Counted from the first letter of the stretch, positions 6,597-15,815 are shown. The stretch: DNA of 64,000 nucleotides from Candidatus Kouleothrix ribensis (GCA_016722075.1 JADKGW010000001.1:4154001-4218000), one strand, 5' to 3'. Program-made: numbers and translations. Notes: generated by a model not told the origin, from the sequence alone.

Positions 6597-9500
6597 GCTG
6601 GCGCGCGTAGCCGGCGGCGGCCAGCACGCGCGGCGTGCGCGTCTCGAGCCGCGAGAGCCACTGCTGGCGGCGGCGACGGCGATCTTGCCGGCGCAGCAGC
6701 GCCTGCCGCTCGGGATCGGCGTCGACCAGCCGCTCGTCGAGCGCGATACAGCTGGGGTGGTCGAGGATGTACTGGCGTTGATGGCGGCGGATCGCGTCCC
6801 AGCGCGCACACAGGTAGGCCCATTCGTCGTCGGGCAGCCGGGCCAGCTGGGCGGCCACATGCTGCGGATCGATCGGGCCATAGATCATGCGGGCGATCAG
6901 CGCCTCGAGCGGCGCGGCGCCCGGCGTACACTCCTCGGGCGCGCGCCGGGCGTCGGCTCCGGGCAGCACACTCTGCCAGCCAGGGCCGTGGTATGGCGGC
7001 AGATCACGATCGGTGTCGAGCGGCGCGGGCCAGGGCAGCGGCCGGATCGAGCACAGCTCGGCCGGCCCCGCGCCGCCGGCCAGCAGCACATACTGGTGCT
7101 CATCGGCGGGCTGGCCGCTGATGTCGGCCGCTGTCAGATCAGTGGTCGGAAACAGGCTGGCGTAGGCCGAGGCGTCGGGCTCGAGCGTGCGCAAGATCAT
7201 GCGATTCGCGCTGTTCGTCAGCATCTCGTCGCGCAGCGTACCCAGCTGGGCCAGCGTCTGGTGCGCGTAGATTCCGCCAATGCCGAAGCCACGCAGCTGA
7301 GTGATCGCGTCCTGCATATCGCGCGATTGGCCCTGGCCGACAAACACCTGTAGCTCATCGACGATCAGCGGCACGGTCGAGCGGGTCTGGTCGCTGCCCG
7401 GCCGGCGAAATGCGGCCCGCAGCACGGCCTGTAGCAGCAGCATGCCAACGAATTCGGCGATGCCGCCCAGCGTGCGGTGCGGCAGCGGCAGCACCACGAT
7501 CCGCCCGTGCTCCATGCACTCCAGAAAATCGATCGTCGGGAGCGGCTGGGCGATCAGGTAGCGCGTGGTTTCATCGACCATCAGGTTGTCGAGCCGGCGC
7601 AGCAGCGCGTCGCGGCTGGCTTTCTGTTGCTCGCCCAGGCGCGGGAACGTCTGCTCCCAGAAGGTCTTGACTTCGATATTGGTGCAGTGCGCCAGCAGCT
7701 CGGCACGGTACTGCTCGCTCTGGATGGCCTGCTTGAGGTGAGCCAGCGTCGGGTGGGCGACCGTCTCGGCGATCAGCGCGGCGCTCATCTGGGCATACTG
7801 CTGCATGCCCTGGCTCTTGGCCCAGGTCTCGGGGTCGAGCCGCGCGAACACGGCCAGGATCATGCCGATCGTCTGGGTGATGCCGCCGGGTGCCGTACGG
7901 TCGATGCCGTAGAGCGGGTTCAGGCCGACCGGCCACTCGGCGTCGAGCACATCGACAATCACCAGCCGGGCTTCGTCGGCGAGCGGGATGTAGCTGAGCG
8001 TGGTGGCAGCCAGGCTACCGCCCAGGTCGTCGCCTTTGCCGTCGAGCTCGATCAAGCCGTTTGGGATGAGCTGGCGGGCCATGTTCGCGAGCGCGCGCGT
8101 CTTGCCCGTGCCCATGCCGGCGGTCAGGTGCAGCACCTGGCGTAGCGCGCGCAGGGTTGGCCCCACCGGCGCGAGGCTGCCGTCGCCGCGCAGTGCGTGC
8201 CCGAGCACAATCCGGTCGGTCGCGCCGGCCGGCACGAAGGTGTGGGGTGCGGCCGGCAGGTGCCTGTTCGGCAGCCAGCCGATCAGCGTTTTAAGCTCGA
8301 CGCCGGGCAGGTGCCACAGGCCGGCCGCCTCGGCGCAGCTCAGGATCAGCGGCCCGGCCCACAGTGGTGCCGGCAGCAGCAGCGCGGGCGGCGGCGCGCT
8401 GCGTGGGGCGCGGGCGGCGGCGTGGGCCAGCCGCGTTTCTGCCAGGCGCAGCCCGCCGGCCAGGGCTGCCAGGGCCACCAGTGCCGGCGCGGCAGCAAGG
8501 CCTGGCCCGGCCCACAGCCCGAACGTGCCCGCACCGATCGCCAGCACCAGCCCGGCCCGGCCGAGCAGCCTGCGCCGGCGCGCCTGGGCCGCGCTCGGCA
8601 CAACGGCCGTGTGTGTGCCGGGCCAGCCGGCCGGGCGAAACTGCTGCACCCCGGCCGCGCCACGCGCCTGGAACTGGCCAAACGCGCTGCACAGCTCGCG
8701 CAGGGCCGCGCGGGCGGCCGGCGTATGCGCACGATCGCGCGCGACGGCCACCAGCCGCACGCTGACATCGTAACAGTCGGCGCTTAGCTTGGCCTCGAGC
8801 GCCTGGGCCTCGGCTGCGGCGCCGGCCGCCTGGGCGCGGCGCAGCGCCACCAGCCGGCGCCCCGCCCATACGCGCCAGGGCGTCGCGGCGTCGCGATCGG
8901 GTCGCGGCCGCGCGATGATCTGGATCTCGGTGTAGGCCACCCCCGGCGGCGTACGCAGTGCCGCTGCCAGCGCGCCAAGCGACTCGGCGCCGATTGTGTC
9001 GGGCGTGCGAATGGGGGCGTGTGGCGGCCGGCTGAGCGCCAGCTCGCACCAGCAGGCCAGCCGGCCCGGCTGTAGCGCGGCCGCAAGCGGATCGGCTGCT
9101 TCGTCGACGATCACCTCGGCATCCAGGGCCAGCAGCGCGCTCGTGAGTGCGCGCCTGAGCGATTGGCGTGGCGCGGCGCCGGCAGCGACCAGCGCCCCCA
9201 GCGCGGCCGGCTCGTCGGGCTGCGCGTGCAGCGTAAACGCGACCCACGGCGCCGGGCCGGAGACCCGACCAGGCTGTTGGAGCGCGGCGTGCAGGCTGCG
9301 CCACAGCTCGGCTGGATCGGCGGCGGTATGTGCGGTTTTGCGGCTCTGTGGGCGTAGCGACCGAATGCGCAGGTAAGTCTGAGCGGCAGGTGTGCGCCGG
9401 GCCTCCGCCAGCACCAGCCAGCTCGCGTTGAATACGAGTTCGATCGCCAGTAGCGCGGCGCCACCCAGGCCAGCTGCTGCGATGATCGGCGCGGCCGGCG

Positions 9501-9711
9501 GCAGGCTCAGCCAGGCCAGGCCGGCGTGCAGCAGCGCCCAGCTATGGCTACCAGCCACGGCCGGCGGGGCGGGCAGCGCCGCGAGCAGCAGGCACAGCAG
9601 TAGCGCCGCGCGCAGGCCGATCCGGCCACGATCCGGACGCGGCGGCATACGCTCGCCGGCCGGCAGCCCTGCGGCGCCGCCAAACGAAAAGCTAGCCGGC
9701 GTGCGTTTCAT
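6580..9711 (-). CDS. VirD4/TraG-like coupling ATPase
   Basis: A 1043-residue membrane ATPase. Hydrophobic helices lie at about 34-54, 75-100 and 376-417. The motor domain covers about 500-900: Walker A GMGTGKT near 530, a D-G-K-G-D-D segment near 555, Walker B PLIVDELQVF near 782, and GIYAHQTLAQL and NRMILR downstream, as in the VirD4/TraG/TraD and HerA-FtsK superfamily. Such proteins feed substrates, often DNA-protein complexes, into a type IV secretion channel at the inner membrane. AGGAG sits 7 bases before the ATG, inside the end of the preceding gene, so the two are translationally linked. The C-terminal about 140 residues are charged and unassigned. The N-terminal region (100-370) is larger than in VirD4 and not recognised. 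Confidence 0.8.
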   Translation of the reverse strand: MKRTPASFSFGGAAGLPAGERMPPRPDRGRIGLRAALLLCLLLAALPAPPAVAGSHSWALLHAGLAWLSLPPAAPIIAAAGLGGAALLAIELVFNASWLVLAEARRTPAAQTYLRIRSLRPQSRKTAHTAADPAELWRSLHAALQQPGRVSGPAPWVAFTLHAQPDEPAALGALVAAGAAPRQSLRRALTSALLALDAEVIVDEAADPLAAALQPGRLACWCELALSRPPHAPIRTPDTIGAESLGALAAALRTPPGVAYTEIQIIARPRPDRDAATPWRVWAGRRLVALRRAQAAGAAAEAQALEAKLSADCYDVSVRLVAVARDRAHTPAARAALRELCSAFGQFQARGAAGVQQFRPAGWPGTHTAVVPSAAQARRRRLLGRAGLVLAIGAGTFGLWAGPGLAAAPALVALAALAGGLRLAETRLAHAAARAPRSAPPPALLLPAPLWAGPLILSCAEAAGLWHLPGVELKTLIGWLPNRHLPAAPHTFVPAGATDRIVLGHALRGDGSLAPVGPTLRALRQVLHLTAGMGTGKTRALANMARQLIPNGLIELDGKGDDLGGSLAATTLSYIPLADEARLVIVDVLDAEWPVGLNPLYGIDRTAPGGITQTIGMILAVFARLDPETWAKSQGMQQYAQMSAALIAETVAHPTLAHLKQAIQSEQYRAELLAHCTNIEVKTFWEQTFPRLGEQQKASRDALLRRLDNLMVDETTRYLIAQPLPTIDFLECMEHGRIVVLPLPHRTLGGIAEFVGMLLLQAVLRAAFRRPGSDQTRSTVPLIVDELQVFVGQGQSRDMQDAITQLRGFGIGGIYAHQTLAQLGTLRDEMLTNSANRMILRTLEPDASAYASLFPTTDLTAADISGQPADEHQYVLLAGGAGPAELCSIRPLPWPAPLDTDRDLPPYHGPGWQSVLPGADARRAPEECTPGAAPLEALIARMIYGPIDPQHVAAQLARLPDDEWAYLCARWDAIRRHQRQYILDHPSCIALDERLVDADPERQALLRRQDRRRRRQQWLSRLETRTPRVLAAAGYARQRWATT

Positions 9712-10807
9712 GGCATGCTCCTGTGGTTAGCGCGCCGGGCCATGGCGCGGCCCGCAGCAGCTCGGCAATCTGTGGCGGGTCGGTCGCAAGCAGCGCGCGC
9801 GGGGATCGATCGGGCTGTTCGGGATCGGCCGGGGCGGCCAGCAGGCCCGCCGCTGTAAACCAGCCCAGCAGGATGCCGGCGTGCTGTTTGTGCCGTTCGG
9901 CCAGCAGCGCGGCGACACGTTTGCGGCTGAGGCCAGGCGAGTCGCCATGCATCACGTCGTGCGACTCAAGCAGCGCTCGCGCCAGATCGGCAACATCAGC
10001 CGGAGACATGGCCGCGCGACCGGTGCCCGGCCCGGCCGGCCAGCCCGGCGCAGCATCGGCCGGTGTGGCGGGCGGCGCGCCGAGCGCTGCCTCGATCGAC
10101 TGCCCATCCAGGATCGCCCGCAGGTGCAGGTAGGTCGAGCGCCGCAGCCTGGCGTGATCCTCTTCCGCTGTGCCGGCCGGCGGCGCAGCAGGTGGCGACA
10201 TAGGCGCTGGTGCCGGCTCGGCCAGCAGCAGCGCCGGTGCATGCGGCCATGGGCCGGCCCATGGCAGGCTGAACAGCGCCTGGGCGCGCGGCGCCAGCCG
10301 GCGCGGCAGCGCGATTGAGCGCCAGCCGCAGGCCCGCAGCGTCACCGCCGGGTCGGGGCCTGCGTCGCCCGCCAGCAGCATGGCCGATACGCGTGGCAGG
10401 CCTTTCGGCGCGGCACGCCAGCTCAGTGTCAGCCGCGCGTCGCCGTAGGCGTGCAGCAGCTCGCCCGTGGGCATACGCGCCGCCGGGGTTGGCCAGGCCA
10501 ACACCACGCGCCGGTAGGGCCGCGGCGCAAGCCCCCGCGCCACCAGCAGTACATCTGCGGCCGCGCCAAACGCGCCACGCAAGGTACGCCGCAGCAGCTC
10601 GGCCCGGCAGCCCGGCACGCAGCGGTCGTGTGCGCAGCCGCCGCACCCGGCCAGCGCCACGTAGAACTGCTGGCGCGCCTCGATGCGCACCGCCACGCTC
10701 AGCAGCGGCGCGACCGCCAGGTGGCGGCGCAGGCCCTGGGCCAGCACGCCAGCGCGCGGCGCAGCCCCTGGCAGCTCGAGCCGGAACAGCTGCAGACCAG
10801 CTTTCAT
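9692..10807 (-). CDS. Secretion-operon protein with a four-cysteine cluster
   Basis: A 371-residue, Ala/Arg/Pro-rich soluble protein not recognised as a known family. A compact CGGCAHDRCVPGC motif near residue 55 could hold a metal ion or iron-sulfur cluster. The N-terminal half looks alpha/beta; a Pro/Ala-rich linker (about 195-215) leads to a helical C-terminal half with a helix-turn-helix-like segment (LSRKRVAALLAERHKQHAGILLGWFTAAGLLA, about residues 290-325). Its last 20 bases overlap the coupling ATPase gene. A GTG three bases upstream is an alternative start. Its position between VirB4 and VirD4-like genes suggests an accessory or substrate-recruiting role, but this is only context. Confidence 0.55.
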   Translation of the reverse strand: MKAGLQLFRLELPGAAPRAGVLAQGLRRHLAVAPLLSVAVRIEARQQFYVALAGCGGCAHDRCVPGCRAELLRRTLRGAFGAAADVLLVARGLAPRPYRRVVLAWPTPAARMPTGELLHAYGDARLTLSWRAAPKGLPRVSAMLLAGDAGPDPAVTLRACGWRSIALPRRLAPRAQALFSLPWAGPWPHAPALLLAEPAPAPMSPPAAPPAGTAEEDHARLRRSTYLHLRAILDGQSIEAALGAPPATPADAAPGWPAGPGTGRAAMSPADVADLARALLESHDVMHGDSPGLSRKRVAALLAERHKQHAGILLGWFTAAGLLAAPADPEQPDRSPRALLATDPPQIAELLRAAPWPGALTTGACHETHAG

Positions 10808-10877
10808 CACGTTTCACAGCCCTTCAACATTGTGGGGTTCTCCGTCATTACACGACGTACGCAGTCCGCGTTTGTAG

Positions 10878-10913
10878 CCTGCGGCAGGGTGGCATATACC
10901 GTGCTGCCGCAGG
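10878..10913. promoter_or_regulatory. Intra-operon hairpin
   Basis: A 9-bp perfect stem (CCTGCGGCA / TGCCGCAGG) around an 18-base loop in the 148-base gap after the VirB4 gene. No T-tract follows on the - strand, so transcript processing or partial termination is more likely than full termination. Confidence 0.45.
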
Positions 10914-10955
10914 CGAATGTGGACGCTACGCGGGTCACCGCGTAACTTGTGCTCA

Positions 10956-13295
10956 TTACGAGCCACGCAGCGAGCGCAGCTCTTGCGGGCTGGCTTCGAC
11001 CAGCATGTGATAGATGTCGTTACCGAAAGCCGCCAGGCAGCGCCCGCGCCCGGCCTGCGCCAGGAAGCGCACGTGCTCGGGTGTCAGGTCGCCGATCGCG
11101 TCGGCCATCCTGCGCGCCGGCAGGTCGTCGAGGTGAAACATGAACTTGGCCACGGCGTTCTCGAAGATCTGCCGGCCGTAGCTGTTGTCGAGAAAGGTGG
11201 ACGGATTCTGATCGACCGGCATCAGGCCGATGCCATACTTGCGGGCAACTTTGCAGATCTCGGCGGCCAGCCGCGCCACCGCCTCGACCCGCGTGACGTA
11301 GTGGAACTCGTCGAGCAGCAACAGCGTGCGCCGCCCGGTGTCGCGCTGTGGGTCGCGCATGAAGCGGTTGAAGGCGCCGACCATATGCGCGTAGTAGAAG
11401 CTGCGCAGCCGCTCGGGCACCTCGGAGAAGTCGAAATAGTTGATGTCGTAGCCAAACGACCAGTCGACCCGGCTGGGCACGTTCAGGCTCTTACCGATCT
11501 CGGTCAGGCGGTCGCCGCCGCTACTGCCAAAGAGCTTGATCCGCAATCGCCGCGCCAGCTGGCGTGCCTCGGGCTCGTGGATGCGCTCGAGCTCGGCGAT
11601 CAGGTCGCTCAGGCGCGGCATGGCCTCGGGCGCGGCGCGCGGGCTGACGCCGGCGTAGAGATCGCCCAGCGCGCGGTCGAGCACGCCCTCTTCTTCGTCG
11701 GTGAAGGTGTATGGCGCCAGCGTTTCGCTGGCCTCGTCGCCGGTGCGCAGCTGGGCCGGCTTGCCGAACACCAGCGAGAGCTGGCCGATCGCGTGCTGCA
11801 CCTGCAGCGGCCGCCAGTCGCCGTCGCGCTCGTCGTACACCACATCGAGCACGTTGATCGGCGTGTGTACGCCCAGCCAGTGGCAGATCGCGCCGGCCCC
11901 GGCGGCGGCGGCGATGCGCGCGCCATTGCGGAATGCATCGACCGCGACCACGCGGTAGCCCAGCTGTGCGGCGGCGCGCAGCGTCACGACATTCAGGAAA
12001 AAACTTTTGCCATAGCCAGTCTTGCCGAGCACAACGCTGTGGGCGGCCTGGTCGTCGGCGAACAGGTCGTAGAACAGCGGCGCGCGGCGCAGCATATCGA
12101 GGCCCCAGCACAGCCCGTCGGTGCGGCTGGCGCGGTGGTAGCCCAGCAGGCCCAGCGCGCAGCCGACGCCGTGCGACCAGACGGTGTAGCGCCGTAGCGG
12201 TGCATCGATCTCGCCGGCTTTGCGGGCGCTCCAGAGCTTGATCAGCTCGCCCTGCGCGCCGGCCACTGCGTCCAGTCGCAGCGTACTGCCCATGCGGTCG
12301 CGCACGGTTGCCACATTCGCGGCCAGCCGGGCGGGCGTGTCGGCGCTCACCAGCACGGCGATCTGCAGATCGTGCAGGCTCTCGGTATCGAGCCGGTGCA
12401 TACCCTCGCTGGCCTGGTGCAGCTTACGCAGCGCCACCGGGTCGTCCTTACCGTCGCGCAGCACGCTCTCGGCGGTGCGTTTGGCCAGCTCGAGCTCCTT
12501 GATCACGCGGCCCTGCGAGAATGTGGTGACATCGAGCGCCAGAGCTACGTCGAAGTCGAGTGCCAGCAGCGTGTGCAGGGTAGTCGCGTCCCAGGTGCCG
12601 TTCATGTCGTACGAGCGCAGCACCGCCAGGTAGGGCTGGCCGGGCACCTGCGGCACCAGCCGGGCCTGGCGCTCGTCAACCGTGTACTCGGCGGTCAGCG
12701 TCGGCGGCAGGCTCTCGCACAGGCTGGCTCGCCGGCCGGTGGTATGTTCGAGCGAGGCCAGCAGCGTGTCGGCCTGCGACTCGGGCAGATCCCAGATCAG
12801 CAAAAAGAATGTCGCACTGCGCAGGTGGCGCTCGCCGAGCGCCTCGTAGAAGCGTGCCATCTCCTTCAGCCATGGCACCGGCCAGAGCAGGCCGGCCAAC
12901 GCCTGTGCGAATGAGTCCCACAGCGCGTCGCCGGCCTGGGCCGGGGTGCGCAGCAGCCGTGCGAACGGCGGCAGGCCCCGCACCAGCAGCTCCAGGCGCG
13001 CGCGCTGCTCGGCCGCCAGGGCCGCCAGCGCATCGGCCGGGTGCGGGCCAGGCTGGCCGGCCCGGCGCGCGCGCACCGCCTGCACGATCGGGCCGGCCGC
13101 CTCGGCGATGGGCAGCAGATCGCGCAGCTTCGACTGGGTGCCGCTGATCACCGGGCGCATGTCGAATGGGCGCGAGTACGCCAGCAGCCGCCAGGGATAG
13201 GTGCGGCCGGCCGCCCATGCGCCGAGCTGCCATTCGAGCGCCTCGAGATCGCGGGCCTGCTCGATCGGAAAGCTCTCGAGCTGAACGATCAGCAT
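10956..13295 (-). CDS. virB4: VirB4-family conjugation/secretion ATPase
   Basis: A 779-residue cytoplasmic or membrane-peripheral ATPase. The first 400 residues match the variable VirB4/TraC N-terminal region. The motor domain has Walker A GKTGYGKSFF near residue 426, Walker B TLLLLDEFHYV near 660 and a downstream G-L-M-P-V-D-Q-N-P segment with a sensor-like glutamine/asparagine, as in VirB4. VirB4 energises pilus assembly and substrate transfer and is the most conserved component of type IV secretion. AGGAGA lies about 7 bases before the ATG, and the start overlaps the PrgI/VirB3-like gene by 7 bases. No membrane helix is evident. This is the firmest identification in the block. Confidence 0.9.
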   Translation of the reverse strand: MLIVQLESFPIEQARDLEALEWQLGAWAAGRTYPWRLLAYSRPFDMRPVISGTQSKLRDLLPIAEAAGPIVQAVRARRAGQPGPHPADALAALAAEQRARLELLVRGLPPFARLLRTPAQAGDALWDSFAQALAGLLWPVPWLKEMARFYEALGERHLRSATFFLLIWDLPESQADTLLASLEHTTGRRASLCESLPPTLTAEYTVDERQARLVPQVPGQPYLAVLRSYDMNGTWDATTLHTLLALDFDVALALDVTTFSQGRVIKELELAKRTAESVLRDGKDDPVALRKLHQASEGMHRLDTESLHDLQIAVLVSADTPARLAANVATVRDRMGSTLRLDAVAGAQGELIKLWSARKAGEIDAPLRRYTVWSHGVGCALGLLGYHRASRTDGLCWGLDMLRRAPLFYDLFADDQAAHSVVLGKTGYGKSFFLNVVTLRAAAQLGYRVVAVDAFRNGARIAAAAGAGAICHWLGVHTPINVLDVVYDERDGDWRPLQVQHAIGQLSLVFGKPAQLRTGDEASETLAPYTFTDEEEGVLDRALGDLYAGVSPRAAPEAMPRLSDLIAELERIHEPEARQLARRLRIKLFGSSGGDRLTEIGKSLNVPSRVDWSFGYDINYFDFSEVPERLRSFYYAHMVGAFNRFMRDPQRDTGRRTLLLLDEFHYVTRVEAVARLAAEICKVARKYGIGLMPVDQNPSTFLDNSYGRQIFENAVAKFMFHLDDLPARRMADAIGDLTPEHVRFLAQAGRGRCLAAFGNDIYHMLVEASPQELRSLRGS

Positions 13296-13741
13296 GGCGT
13301 CTCTCCTGGCGCGTCGGGCGCGGCGGTGGCCAGGCGCCGGCCGGGTCGCGCCGGCAGGGTGGCGGTGGCGGCCGGGCGCTGGCGTAACGACTTGCGCACC
13401 GCGCCGTTGCGCGACACTGCGCGGTGGCCGTGAACCGCCGCGCGCGTGCCCGGCAGGTCGTCGGGGGTGAGCGCCCGGCCGCGCAGCAGCAGCCGAACCT
13501 GGCCGCGCGCCCGCCAGAGCAGGCGCTCGCAGAACAGCATGCCGTCGGTCTCCAGCGTGATCAGCACGCCCAGCAGCGCGGCCAGCCCGATCAGCACGGC
13601 GCGTAGTAGCAGCGGGATGCCGCCGGCCACGAAGAACGGGCCGGCCAGCACGGCGATGCCAACCGCATTTTCGACCGTCAGGAACGCGGCGATCTTCTCG
13701 CCGCGCCGCGAGAGCAATCGCTCGATCGACTCGTAGGCCAT
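13289..13741 (-). CDS. PrgI/VirB3-like membrane protein
   Basis: A 150-residue protein with a short basic cytoplasmic N-terminus, two closely spaced hydrophobic helices (about 24-43 and 46-65), and a basic tail of about 80 residues. This layout and the place directly before virB4, with overlapping ends, are those of PrgI/VirB3 proteins, which anchor VirB4 to the inner membrane. The sequence itself is weakly conserved in this family, so the call depends on topology and position. The ATG at 13741 was chosen; the frame continues upstream into the pilin gene region without support. It follows the pilin candidate gene by 10 bases. Confidence 0.65.
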   Translation of the reverse strand: MAYESIERLLSRRGEKIAAFLTVENAVGIAVLAGPFFVAGGIPLLLRAVLIGLAALLGVLITLETDGMLFCERLLWRARGQVRLLLRGRALTPDDLPGTRAAVHGHRAVSRNGAVRKSLRQRPAATATLPARPGRRLATAAPDAPGETPC

Positions 13742-13751
13742 GGCTGCGCTC

Positions 13752-14075
13752 CTACTTCGCCAGCACCAGGCTGACGACATCGGGGGCGATGCCGAGCAGG
13801 ATGCCGCCCATAAGCATCTTAACCAGCACGCCCTTGTTCTGCTGCGCCCACTCGGGCAGCACGCCGGCCGCGATCCACGATAGCGCCAGCAGCACCAGGC
13901 CCAGGATGGCGACCGGCCGGCCGATCGTCTCGAGCATTTTGACGATCTCATCGACCTTTGCGCCGATGTCGACACCGGCGGCGAGTACGCGTAGCCCAAC
14001 TGGCACAGGCCCGAGCTGAGCGGCGCGGTGGGCAGCGGCCCACAGCAGATTCGCGGCGAATAGAGTCGGGGTCAT
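13752..14075 (-). CDS. VirB2/TrbC-like pilin candidate
   Basis: A 107-residue protein with an N-terminal hydrophobic helix (about 5-20), a polar segment, then two membrane helices (about 54-74 and 82-106) separated by the short polar loop PEWAQQNKG. Two helices with a short cytoplasmic-type loop is the plan of VirB2/TrbC pilins and of their equivalents in monoderm systems. Processing would be needed to give a mature pilin. AAAGGA lies 8 bases before the ATG at 14075; an in-frame GTG at 14093 would bury that site. Situated just before the VirB3-like and VirB4 genes, which is the common gene order. Confidence 0.6.
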   Translation of the reverse strand: MTPTLFAANLLWAAAHRAAQLGPVPVGLRVLAAGVDIGAKVDEIVKMLETIGRPVAILGLVLLALSWIAAGVLPEWAQQNKGVLVKMLMGGILLGIAPDVVSLVLAK

Positions 14076-14147
14076 TGGTGTGGTTCCTTTCACAATGCAT
14101 GAATCTGGATCTGTTTCCGATGCGATGGCCGGTGGTGCGGCAGCGAG

Positions 14148-14157
14148 CCTCCTTTCT
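14148..14157 (-). promoter_or_regulatory. Orphan perfect Shine-Dalgarno sequence
   Basis: On the - strand AGAAAGGAGG is an excellent match to the anti-Shine-Dalgarno sequence, yet no ATG or GTG follows at a suitable distance. It lies 72 bases before the pilin candidate start and could act as a ribosome standby site, or drive a short leader peptide from a CTG. Confidence 0.3.
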
Positions 14158-14209
14158 ACTGCGCCACCATACCGGTGTTCTCGAGTGTCGGTAGCGTATT
14201 GCGCTTTTG

Positions 14210-14226
14210 GTGCGGCGAAGCCGCAC
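14210..14226. promoter_or_regulatory. Small intra-operon hairpin
   Basis: GTGCGGC-GAA-GCCGCAC, a 7-bp perfect stem with a three-base loop, 12 bases after the stop of the bitopic membrane protein gene. It lacks a U-tract and may set mRNA segment boundaries before the pilin gene. Confidence 0.4.
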
Positions 14227-14237
14227 TGGAAAGAGCG

Positions 14238-15815
14238 CTAGGCAGTGATTTCGAACGCGAAGCTGCCGAGTGTGAGCACGAGCGTTTGGTGGGCCGGCAG
14301 GGCCAGCACCAGCTCGACGCTGCGCGACTCGTGCGCGGCCAGGGGCGTGCGCAGCGCCTCGATCGGCGCGATCTCGAGCCGGCGCCCCGCCAGCGTCGCG
14401 CCAATATCGGCCGCGCTGAGCGCCAGCTGGCCGGGTGAGCCATTCTCGATCGCGAGTGTGAGCCGGATGCTGTCGGGGCCGGCGCGTACAGCCTGCACCT
14501 GCACATCGGCCAGCGCCCCGGCCAGCAGCTGCGCGCGGGTCGGCGGCGGTGCGAGCGGCGCCTGCCAGGCCAGCAGCGCGCCACCAGATGGATCGGATAC
14601 GCGCCACTGCACCGCCTCGAGCGGCTGCGCAGCCAGCGGCGCCAGGTAGCGAAAGGTCGCCGTCGCAGCGTCGACCGATGTATCGGTTGGCAGAATGTCG
14701 CTGCCATCGGGCCAGCGCAGCGCCGCACTCAGGTGCGCCCAGTCGAATTGCGCCGGTGTGTCGGCCACGGCAACAACCTGCATGGTCGCGGGCGGCAGGG
14801 TTGGATCCTGGGCCGGGCCGATCGTCGTGAGCGTGCGCAGGGTCAGGCTGCGGCCATCGCTCAGCCGCCCCGCTGCGCCGAGAGCCTGCGGCACGAGTGG
14901 CCCGGCCGACTGGAACAGGCCATAGCGGGGTGTGCCGGCGCCGCTGCATGGCTCGATGATCAGATCGGCCGCTGCGAGCACGCTGTCGGTGATGGTATAG
15001 CTGCGTACCGGCATGTCGCCGCTGCCGCCGACGCGGGCCGAGGTAGCGCCGGCGAGCGCCTCGGGCGGCGCGCACAGCGTCAGCGGCCAGGCGCCGGGCT
15101 GCCAGCCCGCACGCTCGCCAGCCGCAGCGGCCTCGGCGGCAAGCACCGGCAGCGTCACATGGTGCGCGCCGATCAGATCGAGCGTGTACGGCTGCCACGG
15201 CGTGATTGGCTGGTCGTTGACCAGCACCTCGGCGGCTGCGGCCCCGGCCGGCAATGCGCGAACCGGCCGTGTCAGCCAGATCGCCAGCCCACCGGCCAGC
15301 AGCACGACGGCGATCATCACGATGCGCTGGAGCGGCAGGCGGCGCGTGCCGGCCAGTTGGTAGCGGCTTTCATCGGGCACATCGCCCAGCTGCGCGGCGT
15401 CGACATCGTACCAGCCGTCGGCCATCGGCACCTGGCCGATACCCTGGGTGGCCAGGCCCTGGGCCTCATCGAGCAGCGCCGCCAGCGCAGTGCGCTCGAC
15501 CTCGTCGGCATCGAGCGGCTGCCCGCGTGGGTCGCCGGCGGCACGGCGCTCGGCGGCGAGTGTGGCCTGCACCTGGCTGCGGCGATCTTCGAGCATGCGC
15601 CCAAACAGCGCGCGCACATCGGCCGGGATGGCCGCGAGCTGTGCCTTGATCGCGTGCTCGCGCTCGGCGCTCGAGTCGCCCAGCTCGAACGCGATCTCGC
15701 CGGCCGGCGCCGCGCGCAGGTCGATCAGCTGAAGATTGAGCGTGAGAAAGCGGCGCCAGTCGCGCCACTGGGCAATCGCCTGCTCTTGAAAGGCCGCGTC
15801 GTGCAGATTACGCAT
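14238..15815 (-). CDS. Bitopic membrane protein of the secretion operon
   Basis: A 525-residue protein: a cytoplasmic, charged helical N-terminal part (1-160), one membrane helix (about 162-181, IVMIAVVLLAGGLAIWL) and an exported beta-rich C-terminal part of about 340 residues. The exported part contains repeated Ig-like strand patterns, for example near 430-525 (VQAVRAGPDSIRLTLAIENGS and VELVLALPAHQTLVLTLG). The topology fits a VirB8- or VirB10-type component linking inner membrane and envelope, but no sequence signature confirms it. AAAGGA precedes the ATG at 15815 by 9 bases, and the start overlaps the preceding gene by 8 bases. I do not assign a function beyond membership in the operon. 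Confidence 0.6.
   Translation of the reverse strand: MRNLHDAAFQEQAIAQWRDWRRFLTLNLQLIDLRAAPAGEIAFELGDSSAEREHAIKAQLAAIPADVRALFGRMLEDRRSQVQATLAAERRAAGDPRGQPLDADEVERTALAALLDEAQGLATQGIGQVPMADGWYDVDAAQLGDVPDESRYQLAGTRRLPLQRIVMIAVVLLAGGLAIWLTRPVRALPAGAAAAEVLVNDQPITPWQPYTLDLIGAHHVTLPVLAAEAAAAGERAGWQPGAWPLTLCAPPEALAGATSARVGGSGDMPVRSYTITDSVLAAADLIIEPCSGAGTPRYGLFQSAGPLVPQALGAAGRLSDGRSLTLRTLTTIGPAQDPTLPPATMQVVAVADTPAQFDWAHLSAALRWPDGSDILPTDTSVDAATATFRYLAPLAAQPLEAVQWRVSDPSGGALLAWQAPLAPPPTRAQLLAGALADVQVQAVRAGPDSIRLTLAIENGSPGQLALSAADIGATLAGRRLEIAPIEALRTPLAAHESRSVELVLALPAHQTLVLTLGSFAFEITA

Noticed and set aside
6580..9711. FtsK or HerA assignment for the large ATPase
   Set aside because: The Walker region alone fits either, but the N-terminal membrane helices, the motor layout and the neighbouring VirB4 and VirB6-like genes fit a coupling ATPase better. 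A search would be needed to exclude the alternatives.
10917..12197. A long + strand frame of 426 codons opposite the VirB4 gene
   Set aside because: It lies over a gene with Walker motifs, shows no known domain and has the Arg/Ala/His composition of a frame opposite a GC-rich gene.
13742..13999. Longer form of the PrgI/VirB3-like protein
   Set aside because: The upstream part of that frame runs across the pilin candidate in another frame and has Ser/Arg/Cys/Trp-rich composition unlike a membrane protein N-terminus.
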